A DNA stretch of 64,000 nt from Sinomonas albida (GTDB lineage Bacteria > Actinomycetota > Actinomycetes > Actinomycetales > Micrococcaceae): the NCBI RefSeq assembly GCF_004919045.1, contig NZ_SWDW01000016.1:25137-89136 (forward strand), in the 5' to 3' direction. The position numbers were made by a program, and so were the translations under genes. This document shows, in pieces, positions 33,726 through 42,494 of this stretch (its first letter is position 1; every line of letters starts with the position of its first letter). Below the pieces are notes generated by a model. It was given only the letters and a program-made list of their open reading frames with translations, did not search any database and was not told the DNA's origin.

Positions 33726-34081
33726 CAGCCCTGCATCCTCATGATCTCGTTGAAGGCGTCAACCGCCTTGTTGCGCACGGTCGAGGCGAGCTCGAGCGTG
33801 ACCTGGGCGCGGGTCGCGGCGATCGTCGCGTTGTGGATGTCGTCGAGGTTGCCGGTCACCGCTTGGACCGCAAGCTGGTTCGACGTCGACTGGAGCTGCT
33901 GGAGATTGTCGACGGCGCCCGCCAGGCTCGCGGCGAAGTCGCCGCTGGGCGCCTGGGCGCCCGCCGTCGTCGTCTGTTGAATGGCGGGGGTCGCGGCGGG
34001 CCCGACCACAGCGCTGGGCATAGCGCCGGCCATCGCGCTGGTCAGGGAGGAGCTGATCGGGCCGAGGGGTGCGAGGCTCAT
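33725..34081 (-). CDS. fliE: FliE, rod/MS-ring adaptor protein
   Basis: Small protein linking the MS ring to the rod. The 118-aa product has the FliE C-terminal signature: [20 protein letters not shown] and FNEIMRMQG at the end. [20 protein letters not shown] lies ahead of it. The ATG at 34081 overlaps the flgC stop (ATGA); the frame is open upstream but that part is a shadow of flgC. Confidence 0.95.
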   Translation of the reverse strand: MSLAPLGPISSSLTSAMAGAMPSAVVGPAATPAIQQTTTAGAQAPSGDFAASLAGAVDNLQQLQSTSNQLAVQAVTGNLDDIHNATIAATRAQVTLELASTVRNKAVDAFNEIMRMQG

Positions 34082-34473
34082 GAGGACTTCCCGATCTGGA
34101 GGGCGGCTTCGTAGATGTCGCGCGCCCGGTCCACGACCTGCGCGTTGGCCTGGTAGCCACGCTGGGCCATGATGAGCGCGCCCATCTGTTCGTTGAGGTC
34201 GATGTCCGGGTAGCGGACGTACCCGTCCTTGTCCGCGAGCGGACTGTCCGGCTGGTAGACGAGCCTGCCCGTCGCGTCGCCCTGCGGCGTGCCCGCGACG
34301 TAGACCCCGGAGTCGCCGGGGCCCGCCTGCACCTCGACGTAGCGGGCCTGGAACGCCGGGCCGCTCGTCGGCGTGGCCGTGTTGACGTTCGCGAGGTTGT
34401 CCGAGATGGCATCGAGCCATTTGCGGTGCACCGTGAGCGCGGTGCCGGCGATCCCGATCGCATCGAAGGTCAT
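34078..34473 (-). CDS. flgC: FlgC, proximal rod protein
   Basis: Rod component exported by the flagellar system. The 131-aa product opens [20 protein letters not shown] with the rod N-motif [20 protein letters not shown]. The FlgC C-terminal motif [20 protein letters not shown] plus [15 protein letters not shown] is present. It is 16 bp downstream of flgB. Confidence 0.96.
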   Translation of the reverse strand: MTFDAIGIAGTALTVHRKWLDAISDNLANVNTATPTSGPAFQARYVEVQAGPGDSGVYVAGTPQGDATGRLVYQPDSPLADKDGYVRYPDIDLNEQMGALIMAQRGYQANAQVVDRARDIYEAALQIGKSS

Positions 34474-34489
34474 TCGGCACTCCTCGTCA

Positions 34490-34831
34490 TCAGGCAGTCC
34501 TCATCGCCGTGCGCATGCCGGTGAACTCGGCACTGACGGCCTGCGACGCGAACTGGTACCGCAGGACGGTGTCGACGTTGGAGAGCGTCTCGGTGTCGAG
34601 GTTGACGTTGTTGCCGTCCAGGCGCGTGGGCTCCTGAGAGAGTTCCGTCGTCGCGTCGACGTTGCCGCTGCCCGCCTGTACTGACGCCGCGAGAGCCGAC
34701 TCGAACTGCACTCGCTTGGCGTGATAGCCCGGGGTGTTGACGTTGGCGATGTTGTCCGCAATGGCCTGCTGACGGAGCGAGAGTCCGTTCAGGGCGCTCG
34801 TGAGCGCGGCAGAGGTCACGGAATCGAGCAC
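34490..34831 (-). CDS. flgB: FlgB, proximal rod protein
   Basis: First gene of the rod/MS-ring/export operon. The 113-aa product has LSLRQQAIADNIANVNTPGY, the flagellar rod/hook motif, and the FlgB C-terminal helix NVDTVLRYQFASQAVSAEFT. The sigma-type promoter at 34907-34933 lies about 75 bp upstream. Confidence 0.96.
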   Translation of the reverse strand: MLDSVTSAALTSALNGLSLRQQAIADNIANVNTPGYHAKRVQFESALAASVQAGSGNVDATTELSQEPTRLDGNNVNLDTETLSNVDTVLRYQFASQAVSAEFTGMRTAMRTA

Positions 34832-34906
34832 ACAATCCTGCCTGGGTCGGGAGTGGCTGGCCGATCCATGGCCAGGTCATGACGAGCAGTCCGTGCTCAG
34901 AGGCAA

Positions 34907-34933
34907 CTATCGGCAGCGCTCCGGGGCGCGTAA
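34907..34933 (-). promoter_or_regulatory. Flagellar sigma-type promoter of the flgB operon
   Basis: On the minus strand TTAC (34933-34930), 15 bp, GCCGATAG (34914-34907). Same architecture as at fliM, flbD, fliC and flgN. Confidence 0.78.
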
Positions 34934-35012
34934 GCGCAGCTTCCGCAGAGGAAGACCCAAGGATTGGGCGAAAACCGCCCCGCCGTCGCCCTTCTCTTGG
35001 AACGATCGCAGG

Positions 35013-36734
35013 GTGATCGATTCTGCTCTGCTGGTCGACCCAGCACCACGGCTCGGGCCGGCTCCCACTCTCGCGGGCGCCCAGCCCGCACTGACCGCCC
35101 AGCCCGCCCCGGACTCCCGACGGCGGGCTCCGAGGCGTGCGTGGATGCTCGAGTCGGTGGGCGTCGCGATTGCGGTGACCCTCGCACTCCTGGCCGTGTG
35201 GCACATCGACGCCACGGACCGGTCGTGGATGCTCTACTACGACGGCGACACGGTGCTGCCCGCCATTGTGCGCGGCTCAGTGCTCTCCGGCCAGCAGCAG
35301 GACTGGGCTCTCTCCGCGGTCCTGTTCCTCCCGGAAATGGGCATGTACTACGCCCTGGCCGCGCTCGGGCTCGGAGTCAAGGGCACGTTCGCGCTCAGCG
35401 CCGTCGTCAACCTCGTCCTCTTCTACGGCGCCCTCAGATTCCTGAGCGGAATGGTGCAGCAGGACCTCCCGCGCGCCCGTCGCGTCGCAGGTGCGCTCAT
35501 CGCCTTCGCCGCCATGATGGCCCTGACGTTCCTCGAGCAAGCGCCGGAGCACGAAAGCTTCGAGTTCGCCTCGCTGCTCGCGACCACCACGTACTACAGC
35601 GTCACCATCCTCGCGGCGGTCGCGACGACGGGCATGGCCGCACGGCTCGCCGCCGCCCCCGCCGCGAGCCGCCGGAGGTGGGTCGAGCTGACGCTCCTTG
35701 GGGTGAGCGCGCTGTCGACGCTGACCAATCCGCTCTATGTCGCGTGGGAGGTAGCCCCACTCGCCGTCGTGTTCGCCCTCATGGCGTGGCGGCGCGCCCT
35801 GAGCTGGCGCCGGATCGCGCGCATCGGCTGCGTTCTGGCGGTGGGCATCGGCGCCGGGCTGGCCGCCCGGATCCCGTTCGAGCCCCTCATCCTCAAGGAC
35901 GGACCCGCCTACGCGAACTTCGGGCTCACCAGGGTGATGGCCATCTACTACCCGGAGATGCTGGCCGAGCGCACCTCGACTCTCACGGGAGCTGTGTCGC
36001 TGACCTTCATCGTCGCGCTCATCCTCGTCGCGGCGATCGTGTTCCGCAGGTCCCTCGCGGCTCGGGACACTGTCGCGGCCGTGGTCAGCGGCGTGGGGTG
36101 GGTTACTCCCCTCGCCATCTTTGCCGGGACGATCATCCTCGGCCTCTACGGCACGCGGTATCTCCAGCCGATGTTCTTCGACCCCATCTGCCTTCTCGTC
36201 CTCGCGCCGCGGCTGTTCCGCTCGGGCCAGGCTGCCGACTGGCTCGGCCACCGGCTCGCCGCCCGCGCTGCCATCGCCAAGGCTCGCATCGCTCGGGCCA
36301 GGCGGGCGCTCCTCGCGGGCGCCGCCGTCGCAGCCCTCGGCGCCTCCGCCGCCGCGACTGGCACCTTGGTGAGCTCGGGCGCCGTCGTCAATCCGGACAT
36401 CGTGTGCGTCGACGCGTGGATCACGGCGAGCCACCAGACCGGCGCTGGCGACTTCTGGGCCATCCGCGGGCCCAAGGCCTATCTGGCCGACCCGTCGCAG
36501 CTCATCCAGGTGGATGGCTCCTTCTATGCCTACCCGTGGCTCACCGACCGCGTCGACTATGCGCGCCCCAACGTGTCGTTCGTCCTGATGGACACGGCCA
36601 AGCCGGCTCTGACGCTGCCGGCCGAGGCGCAGACGGCGCCGTCCAGCACGGTGCGCTGCGGCCGCTACACGATCACGGACTTCGGCGGCCCCGTCCTCCC
36701 GATCGGGCCGATCGCGCCGTACCTGACGTCCTGA
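35013..36734 (+). CDS. Polytopic membrane protein of unknown function
   Basis: A 573-aa integral membrane protein. After a Pro/Arg-rich cytosolic N-terminus come about ten hydrophobic helices (first: SVGVAIAVTLALLAVWHI). A C-terminal extracytoplasmic domain of about 130 residues follows (VNPDIVCVDAWITASHQTGA, FYAYPWLTDRVDYARPN). The overall plan resembles GT-C-type glycosyltransferases or wall-polymer membrane proteins, but no Asp-Asp-type signature was found, so I leave it unnamed. GTG at 35013 is the most economical start; no strong ribosome binding site decides it. Convergent with the permease gene, with 1 bp between stops. Confidence 0.75.
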   Translation: MIDSALLVDPAPRLGPAPTLAGAQPALTAQPAPDSRRRAPRRAWMLESVGVAIAVTLALLAVWHIDATDRSWMLYYDGDTVLPAIVRGSVLSGQQQDWALSAVLFLPEMGMYYALAALGLGVKGTFALSAVVNLVLFYGALRFLSGMVQQDLPRARRVAGALIAFAAMMALTFLEQAPEHESFEFASLLATTTYYSVTILAAVATTGMAARLAAAPAASRRRWVELTLLGVSALSTLTNPLYVAWEVAPLAVVFALMAWRRALSWRRIARIGCVLAVGIGAGLAARIPFEPLILKDGPAYANFGLTRVMAIYYPEMLAERTSTLTGAVSLTFIVALILVAAIVFRRSLAARDTVAAVVSGVGWVTPLAIFAGTIILGLYGTRYLQPMFFDPICLLVLAPRLFRSGQAADWLGHRLAARAAIAKARIARARRALLAGAAVAALGASAAATGTLVSSGAVVNPDIVCVDAWITASHQTGAGDFWAIRGPKAYLADPSQLIQVDGSFYAYPWLTDRVDYARPNVSFVLMDTAKPALTLPAEAQTAPSSTVRCGRYTITDFGGPVLPIGPIAPYLTS

Positions 36735-36735
36735 C

Positions 36736-38688
36736 CTACCCCACGTGAACCCACGGGCGCTCCGTGATCTCTGGGACCGCCTGGCGTAGCACCTCGCGCG
36801 TCACGGGGGCGATCTCGCCCTCCCCGAAGAAGATGAAGCGCAGCAGATTCCGCACCGGATTGCCCTCCGTCCAGCGGAAGTAGACGTGTGGCATGAGGCC
36901 TGAAACGTCTCTGATGTGCAGCAGGACGGACGCAATCGTGTTCGGGATCACCGGCCCGTGGACCTCGAGCACGCGATGGCCGTGACGCATGATCCCGTGG
37001 ACCTCGAGGGCCGTTTCGAAATCCGACGAGTCGTCGAGGAACACTTCGAGGAAGACGACGTTCTCCCCCGGCGCCAGATGGCTCGACTCCCGAATGGACT
37101 CCAGCTTCTCGCGGTAGGCCTCGCCTGAGAGCCTCACGGGCTCGTGGGCGATGACGTGGAGCGGCTGCCCGTCCGGCGATTCGAGGAACTCGCGGGCCCT
37201 CTCGTCGAACTGGATGCTCGTGGCGTGCAGCTCGAACGATCGCTTGGCGCGCGAGACGAGTGAGATGACCACGATCGCCCCGATGAAGATGGCCGCGATT
37301 TCGAGGCCTTCCGGGCGCTCCACCATGTTCGTCAGAGTCGTGTAGACGAAGGCCACGGCGATGATCCCGAACCCGACTGCAGCCCGGCGTTGCCGGCGGC
37401 TCCGCGCGGAAAGCGTCACCGCCACAGCGGCGGACGTCATGAGCACGAGCACGCCGGTCGCGTACGCCCCACCCTGAGCGTCGACGTTCGCCGAGAAGAC
37501 CAGCGTGACGAGGAACCCGATGCCGGTGAACACGAGCACGAGCGGCCGCATCGCCTTGGTCCACTGCGGCGCCATCCCGTAGCGCGGCAGGTAGCGCGGA
37601 ACGAGGTTCAGAAGCCCCGCCATGGCCGAGGCCCCGGCAAACCAGAGGATGGCGATCGTGCTGAGGTCGTAGACGGTGCCGAAGCCCACCCCGAGATACT
37701 CGTGGGCCTGCAGCGCGAGGGCACGCCCGTCCGCCGGCCCGCCGGGCTGGAAGTCCTGCTGGGGAATCAGGATCACGGTCGTGAAGCTCGTCGTGAGCAG
37801 GAACGAGCTCATGATCACGGCGGCGCCCGTCAGCAGGCGCTTCGTGCCCCTGATCCGTCCGGCCGGATTCTCCTCCGTGTCGCTCGCGTCGCCGCGGATC
37901 TGCGGCATGACCGCGACTCCGGTCTCGAAGCCGGACATGCCCAGAGCCAGCTTGGGGAACACCAGGAGCGCTACGGCGAGCATGAGGAGCGGATTGCCTT
38001 GCGAGGTGACCGCCGCCTTCCACCAGTCGGACACCTGAATCGGATGCGAGAACACCTCGCCCAGCGTCACGACCACAAGGACGGCGTTGAGGCTCAGATA
38101 CAGCCCCACGAGCACCACGGCGACGCCGATCGCCTCCCTGAACCCCCGTAGGAACACGGCCCCGAGCAGCGCGAGCAGGAACAGGGTGACGCCGACATTC
38201 TGGCCCTGCAGCCACCCGGGCACGAGCGGGTTCGCGATGAGGTGGGCCGCGGCGTCTGCGGCGGACAGGGTCATGGTGATCACGAAGTCGGTCGCCGCGA
38301 AGCCGATGAGCGCCAGCACGAAGAACTTGCCGCCCCAGCGCGACAGGAGCCGCTCGAGCATCGCGATCGAACCCGAGCCGCTGTGGCTCTCGACCGAAAC
38401 CCTCCGATAGACCGGGAGCGCGCCGAAAAGCATGACGATGACGAGCAGCACCGTGGCCAGCGGCGAGAGGACGCCTGCCGCGACGGCGGCGATCGCCGGC
38501 GCGTAGCCGAGCGACGAGAAGAGGTCGACGCCGGTCAGGCACATCACCTGCCACCACGAGTGCTTCTTCTCGTGTGCGCGGGGAATGGCGTGCGGCCCCT
38601 GGTGCAGCGCCTGGGTCTGATGCAGATCGTGGAGCAGCCAACTCCTGAAGGAGCCGGACGTCACCCGTGGTTGGCTCAACGCTGTCAT
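36736..38688 (-). CDS. APC-superfamily permease with cytosolic C-terminal domain
   Basis: A 650-aa transporter. The first helix carries TGVDLFSSLGYAPAIAAVAA, and twelve or so transmembrane helices continue to about residue 430. A soluble C-terminal domain of about 200 residues follows (FDERAREFLESPDGQPLHVI, ENVVFLEVFLDDSSDFETAL). This plan fits the APC/KUP-like permeases that include KimA-type potassium importers and amino acid transporters; the substrate cannot be decided. ATG at 38688 is chosen because GGAGGG lies 6-7 bp upstream. No riboswitch-like structure was recognised in the leader. Confidence 0.85.
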   Translation of the reverse strand: MTALSQPRVTSGSFRSWLLHDLHQTQALHQGPHAIPRAHEKKHSWWQVMCLTGVDLFSSLGYAPAIAAVAAGVLSPLATVLLVIVMLFGALPVYRRVSVESHSGSGSIAMLERLLSRWGGKFFVLALIGFAATDFVITMTLSAADAAAHLIANPLVPGWLQGQNVGVTLFLLALLGAVFLRGFREAIGVAVVLVGLYLSLNAVLVVVTLGEVFSHPIQVSDWWKAAVTSQGNPLLMLAVALLVFPKLALGMSGFETGVAVMPQIRGDASDTEENPAGRIRGTKRLLTGAAVIMSSFLLTTSFTTVILIPQQDFQPGGPADGRALALQAHEYLGVGFGTVYDLSTIAILWFAGASAMAGLLNLVPRYLPRYGMAPQWTKAMRPLVLVFTGIGFLVTLVFSANVDAQGGAYATGVLVLMTSAAVAVTLSARSRRQRRAAVGFGIIAVAFVYTTLTNMVERPEGLEIAAIFIGAIVVISLVSRAKRSFELHATSIQFDERAREFLESPDGQPLHVIAHEPVRLSGEAYREKLESIRESSHLAPGENVVFLEVFLDDSSDFETALEVHGIMRHGHRVLEVHGPVIPNTIASVLLHIRDVSGLMPHVYFRWTEGNPVRNLLRFIFFGEGEIAPVTREVLRQAVPEITERPWVHVG

Positions 38689-38813
38689 GACAAGCCCTCC
38701 GCAGTCTGCCGTGCCGGTCACCGCACTGGTCGTCCCAGTCGAGGTGACGGTAGCACCGGCCGCGCGAGCGGGCAGCGGGATTTACGCGATCCTAATGACG
38801 GGCGGAAGCCCGC

Positions 38814-39107
38814 CTAGCCGGTGACATCGAGGTACAGGGCCGCGCCCTGCCGGCGCGCAGGAATGGCGTCGAGCGCGGCGAGGTGACGCCCCGCCGTCGT
38901 CCGTGCCTCATCGAGACGCTCGGCGACCTTGCCCTGTCGGCTCAGGACGGCGACGGCTCGCTCGAGCAGCCGCTCCGGGAGCGGCCCGAGGTCCGCGGGC
39001 GGCGTCCAGCGTTCGACGGCGGGGGCCGCCTGGGCGTCCAGGCGCCGCTCCGCGTCGTCCAGGTCCGCGACGAGCCGGCCGAGCACGTCGTCCCACGAAT
39101 CAGACAA
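38814..39107 (-). CDS. FliT-like small flagellar protein downstream of fliS
   Basis: A 97-aa charged helical protein (MSDSWDDVLGRLVADLDDAE, then KVAERLDEARTTAGRHLAAL). It overlaps the fliS stop by 8 bp, so it is translationally coupled to it. Position and composition match the FliT/FlgN-like chaperone gene that often follows fliS, but sequence conservation in that family is too low for a firm call. Confidence 0.65.
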   Translation of the reverse strand: MSDSWDDVLGRLVADLDDAERRLDAQAAPAVERWTPPADLGPLPERLLERAVAVLSRQGKVAERLDEARTTAGRHLAALDAIPARRQGAALYLDVTG

Positions 39108-39558
39108 CGGTGAAGCCCCTTGCGCGCGCCGCGGCCGCGCCAGCGCCGACCGATGGCTGCGCCGACCCCTCCGGCACCACCGACCCCGTCTCCGCCGCGG
39201 TGTGCCACGCCTGCTGGAGCGGCTCGAGGAGGTCGATCGCCTCGCGGGTCCGCGCGACGTCGCGGTGGATATTCGCGGTCACGAGTGCCACACGCACGTA
39301 CTCGTAGATGGCGCGCAGGCCGTCGGCACCGTCCCACCCGTCTGGCTTGAGCGTGGCCGCGAGTTCGGCGACGATGTCCTGCGCATGCAGGAGGTTCTCG
39401 CTCGCAGCCGGCCAGTTCGAGGCATTCTGCGCGATCTCGGCGCGGCGCAGGTCGAGCAGGAGCCGGTCGTACAGCATGGTCAGGAGCCGGGCCGGGCTCG
39501 CGGAAAGGATCGCGTCGCGGTTGTACTGCTCGCGCGCGCGAGTAATCTGTAGGGTCAC
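39100..39558 (-). CDS. fliS: FliS, flagellin export chaperone
   Basis: Helical-bundle chaperone that keeps flagellin monomeric. The 152-aa product has the FliS signature ILSASPARLLTMLYDRLLLD and LRRAEIAQNASNWPAASENL. An unusual Ala/Gly-rich tail follows residue 125. It lies 12 bp downstream of fliD, with the FliT-like gene overlapping its end. Confidence 0.95.
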   Translation of the reverse strand: MTLQITRAREQYNRDAILSASPARLLTMLYDRLLLDLRRAEIAQNASNWPAASENLLHAQDIVAELAATLKPDGWDGADGLRAIYEYVRVALVTANIHRDVARTREAIDLLEPLQQAWHTAAETGSVVPEGSAQPSVGAGAAAARARGFTVV

Positions 39559-39570
39559 GCTGGCTCTCCC

Positions 39571-40998
39571 TTACTTCGAGCTCGAGGATGAGGACGACGA
39601 CGAGGGGGCGCCCGGGAGCCCCGCGATCTGGCTAGTGAGCCACGACTGCTGCGACTTGAGCGCCCCGAGGGACGTGTCCATCGCGTTGTAGAGCGCCGTA
39701 AGCGCCGCCTTGCGGTCGGCGAGGCGAGAGTCCCAGTCGCTGATCTGGCTCGCGAGGTCGGACACCTCGGACTGCCGGCCCGCGATGAGAGCGGTGACGG
39801 ACCCGGTGACGGGGTCGGAGGCGTTCTTCGCGGCGGTCGCGACGCGGCCGGCGATCTCCTGGAGCGCCGACTCCGTTCCCGCGGGATCCGCCGCGAGGGC
39901 TGCGCCAAACTTGGCCGAGTCGAACGTGAAGCTGCCGTCCTGTTGGATGCTGATGCCGAATTCCGAGGGCGAGTGCCCGCTGCTTGTCGGCAGGTACAGG
40001 GCGTTCGTGATCGAGTCGGAGATGCTGCCCACGGTCGAATCGCCCGTGAACAGGCCGCCCGTGGCCGAGGAGCCGCCGGTCGAGTTGATCGTCGTCGTGA
40101 CCTTGGTGTTGTCCGAGATGTTGCTCAGGAGGTCGTTGACCGAGGCGACCAGATCGTTGGCCTGCTTCGTGATGCCCGCGTTGTCTGCGGCCACCGTGAC
40201 GGTCACGTTCCCGCCCACCGCACCGCTCGCGGCAGTAAGGTTGACGCCCGGAACGACGTTGGTGAACGTGTTCGTCGACGACGTGATGGTCTGCGCCGCG
40301 GCGGTCCCCGCGTAAAGGGTCGCGGAGGCGTCTTGGGCGGCGGTGACGACGGCGGCGCCCGGCTGGGCCATGAGATCCGTCGCCGTGCCGCCGGTGACCT
40401 GGGCGCCCGTGCCCTGGTAGACCTTGAAAGCGCCGGCCGCGCCGGACTGCGTCGCGGTGAGCTGGAGCCGGCAGAGCGGGTTCCCGCTCGCGTCGGTCCC
40501 GGCGGAGATCTTCATAGCCTTCGCCGGGCCGCCGGAGGCGTTGATCGCGCTCACGACGTCGTCGAGTGATGTGCTCGCCGGTGTGATCTGGGTTTGCTTG
40601 CCGGTCGAGTCCACGAGGGTCAGGGCCGCAGGCGCGCCGGTGGAGTCGGTGGGCCACGTCCTCATCGCCGACGTGACGTCGACCTGAGTCTGGGCGAGCT
40701 GATTGAACGTGAGGCTGAACGTGCCCGCCGTCGCCGTGGGCCCCGCCGTCGCGGTCACCGCAGAGTTGCTGGTCGTCGCCGTAAAGAGGTTGAGCGCGCC
40801 CGGCGCCGATGCTTTGCTCGCAAGATCGCTGAGCGCGGACGCCTTGCCGTTGAGCGTCTGGAGGACGCTGATCATGCTCTGATCGCCCGCCTGCGTCTGC
40901 TTGAGCTGCTGCTGCGGCAGGGCCTCGACGGCCATGAGCGAATTGATGATCGAGGTGAGGTCGAGCCCGCTGCCGAGCCCATTGATCGAGATAGCCAC
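39571..40998 (-). CDS. fliD: FliD, filament cap protein
   Basis: Cap protein that promotes flagellin polymerisation at the filament tip. The 475-aa product starts MAISINGLGSGLDLTSIINS, the conserved FliD N-terminus, and has the flagellin-hook-IN type region in its middle (LNQLAQTQVDVTSAMRTWPT). The C-terminal coiled coil includes QISDWDSRLADRKAALTALY and ends in a Ser-rich tail. It lies between fliC and fliS; no separate flagellar promoter box was found upstream, so it may be read through from fliC. Confidence 0.96.
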   Translation of the reverse strand: MAISINGLGSGLDLTSIINSLMAVEALPQQQLKQTQAGDQSMISVLQTLNGKASALSDLASKASAPGALNLFTATTSNSAVTATAGPTATAGTFSLTFNQLAQTQVDVTSAMRTWPTDSTGAPAALTLVDSTGKQTQITPASTSLDDVVSAINASGGPAKAMKISAGTDASGNPLCRLQLTATQSGAAGAFKVYQGTGAQVTGGTATDLMAQPGAAVVTAAQDASATLYAGTAAAQTITSSTNTFTNVVPGVNLTAASGAVGGNVTVTVAADNAGITKQANDLVASVNDLLSNISDNTKVTTTINSTGGSSATGGLFTGDSTVGSISDSITNALYLPTSSGHSPSEFGISIQQDGSFTFDSAKFGAALAADPAGTESALQEIAGRVATAAKNASDPVTGSVTALIAGRQSEVSDLASQISDWDSRLADRKAALTALYNAMDTSLGALKSQQSWLTSQIAGLPGAPSSSSSSSSSK

Positions 40999-41169
40999 GT
41001 GCGTGCTCCTTGAGTCGCGTCGCCTACCGCTGGCCCGTCAGGGCCTGCCATCGGTCTTTGCTACCAGCCCTACCACCAGCGTTTGCCGGGCCAGGGAGAG
41101 GCCGACGGCGGCCAGAGGGCGAGTGCCCCCAGGCCGCCGGCGGCGGTGGTTCCGTTGCCGGAGCCGGTG

Positions 41170-42327
41170 TTAGCCGAGGAGCTTGAGGATGCCCTGGCTG
41201 GACTGGTTGGCCTGGGCGAGCATCGCCGTACCGGCCTGCGAGAGGATGCTGTCCTTCGTGTAGTTGACCATCTCGGCGGCCATGTCCGTGTCGGTGATGT
41301 GGGAGTTGGCCGCAGAAAGGTTCTGCGACGAGATGTTCGCGATGTTGATCGCGTGCGTGAGCCGGTTCTGGACCGCACCGAGCGTCGCGCGGGCGCCCGA
41401 GACGTACGAGATCTGCGTGTCGATGAGCGAGATCGCAGCCTGCGCGCCGGAGGCCGACGTGAAGTCGAGCGCCCCAGCGGTGCCAGCGGCGCCTGCCGCG
41501 AGCCCCGCACCCGGGGCAGTCGTCGCGACGGTGCCGCCCGAGATCGCCTTGACGTTAAGCCCCGTCGCGTTGCCGGAGGCGTCGCGGACCACGGTCGCGA
41601 CCATCTTGGCGGAGAAACCGGCGTCAGAGTTGAGGGCAGCGGCCACCGCTGAAACGGACTTGTAGCCGCCGGTCGGCGGGGTGAGAGACGTCGTCACGGC
41701 GGACGTCGTCGTGCCGTCGGTCACCGTGAACTGCTCGTTGCCGGTGACGGCGTTGGCAGTGGCATCCGTGAGGCTGAACGTCGAGCCCGTGTTGCCGACC
41801 CCGAGCGCCGAGGCGATGCTGCCGACATTCGCCGTCGCGAGGTTGAGGCCGATCTGGCTGTTCGAGCTACCGTCGGAACCGATCTGGAAGTTCAGGTTGG
41901 TCGCCGACCCGTTGAGGAGCTTGATCCCGTTGAAGTTCGTCGCCCCGGAGATGCGGCCGAGCTCGCCCACGAGGTTCGTGGCTTCCTGCGAGATAGCAGA
42001 ACGGGACGCGGCGTTGTTCGAGTCGTTGCCCGCCTGGACCGCGAGGTCGCGCACGCGCTGGAGGATCGAGTGAACCTCGCCGAGTGCGCCGTCCGCGGTC
42101 TGGATCAGGCTGATGCCGTCCTGACCGTTGCGGGCAGCAATGTTGAATCCGTTGACCTGAGACTTGAGGCCCTCCGAGATGGAGAGACCCGCGGCGTCGT
42201 CGGCGGCGGTGTTGATCCGGAGGCCGCTCGAGAGCTTGCCCATCGAGATCGACATGTCGTTGGACGTCTTGCTGAGGTTGAGGTAGGCCTGCATGGCCGA
42301 AAGGTTGGTGTTGACGGTCAGAGCCAT
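41170..42327 (-). CDS. fliC: Flagellin
   Basis: Filament subunit, 385 aa. The conserved N-terminal D0/D1 region is MALTVNTNLSAMQAYLNLSK then LSSGLRINTAADDAAGLSIS. The C-terminal D1/D0 region is RATLGAVQNRLTHAINIANI and MVNYTKDSILSQAGTAMLAQ, ending ILKLLG. The middle is a short variable D2-like domain. ATG at 42327 has GGAGGA 7 bp upstream. The promoter at 42392-42418 gives a leader of about 58 nt. The 171 bp to fliD contain an imperfect GC-rich hairpin (GGCGGCC and GGCCGCC arms) but no gene. Confidence 0.97.
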   Translation of the reverse strand: MALTVNTNLSAMQAYLNLSKTSNDMSISMGKLSSGLRINTAADDAAGLSISEGLKSQVNGFNIAARNGQDGISLIQTADGALGEVHSILQRVRDLAVQAGNDSNNAASRSAISQEATNLVGELGRISGATNFNGIKLLNGSATNLNFQIGSDGSSNSQIGLNLATANVGSIASALGVGNTGSTFSLTDATANAVTGNEQFTVTDGTTTSAVTTSLTPPTGGYKSVSAVAAALNSDAGFSAKMVATVVRDASGNATGLNVKAISGGTVATTAPGAGLAAGAAGTAGALDFTSASGAQAAISLIDTQISYVSGARATLGAVQNRLTHAINIANISSQNLSAANSHITDTDMAAEMVNYTKDSILSQAGTAMLAQANQSSQGILKLLG

Positions 42328-42391
42328 CGTGATTCCTCCGTGAGTGAGAAGTGGGACTGCATCAGGCCCGTCCGTGGGCCCTCGACGCTCA

Positions 42392-42418
42392 CTATCGGCA
42401 GTCATGGCCCGGCGTTAA
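42392..42418 (-). promoter_or_regulatory. Flagellar sigma-type promoter of the flagellin gene
   Basis: On the minus strand TTAA (42418-42415), 15 bp, GCCGATAG (42399-42392). Flagellin is the classical target of FliA/SigD, which anchors the reading of the other four sites. Confidence 0.82.
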
Positions 42419-42442
42419 TCACGGCAACCCTCACGATTCTTT

Positions 42443-42494
42443 GACCTCGCCGGGTCTCTCACCTCGTCGGGTCGTTGACCTCGTCGGGCCTCGG
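42443..42494. repeat. Three 17-bp tandem repeats (ACCTCGYCGGG)
   Basis: ACCTCG begins at 42444, 42461 and 42478, each followed by (C/T)CGGG. The block lies between the stop of the penicillin-binding protein gene and the flagellin promoter. Confidence 0.6.

Noticed and set aside
38690..38813. Riboswitch in front of the APC permease (for example ydaO type)
   Set aside because: The ATG has a ribosome binding site with a short leader and no conserved riboswitch core or extended fold was recognised.
41070..41169. Possible degenerate sortase sorting signal (SANTG followed by a Gly/Ala/Leu stretch) overlapping and beyond the flagellin stop
   Set aside because: It lies in a different frame from fliC, lacks the leading Leu-Pro/Ala of a real signal and needs a frameshift to keep the hydrophobic stretch.
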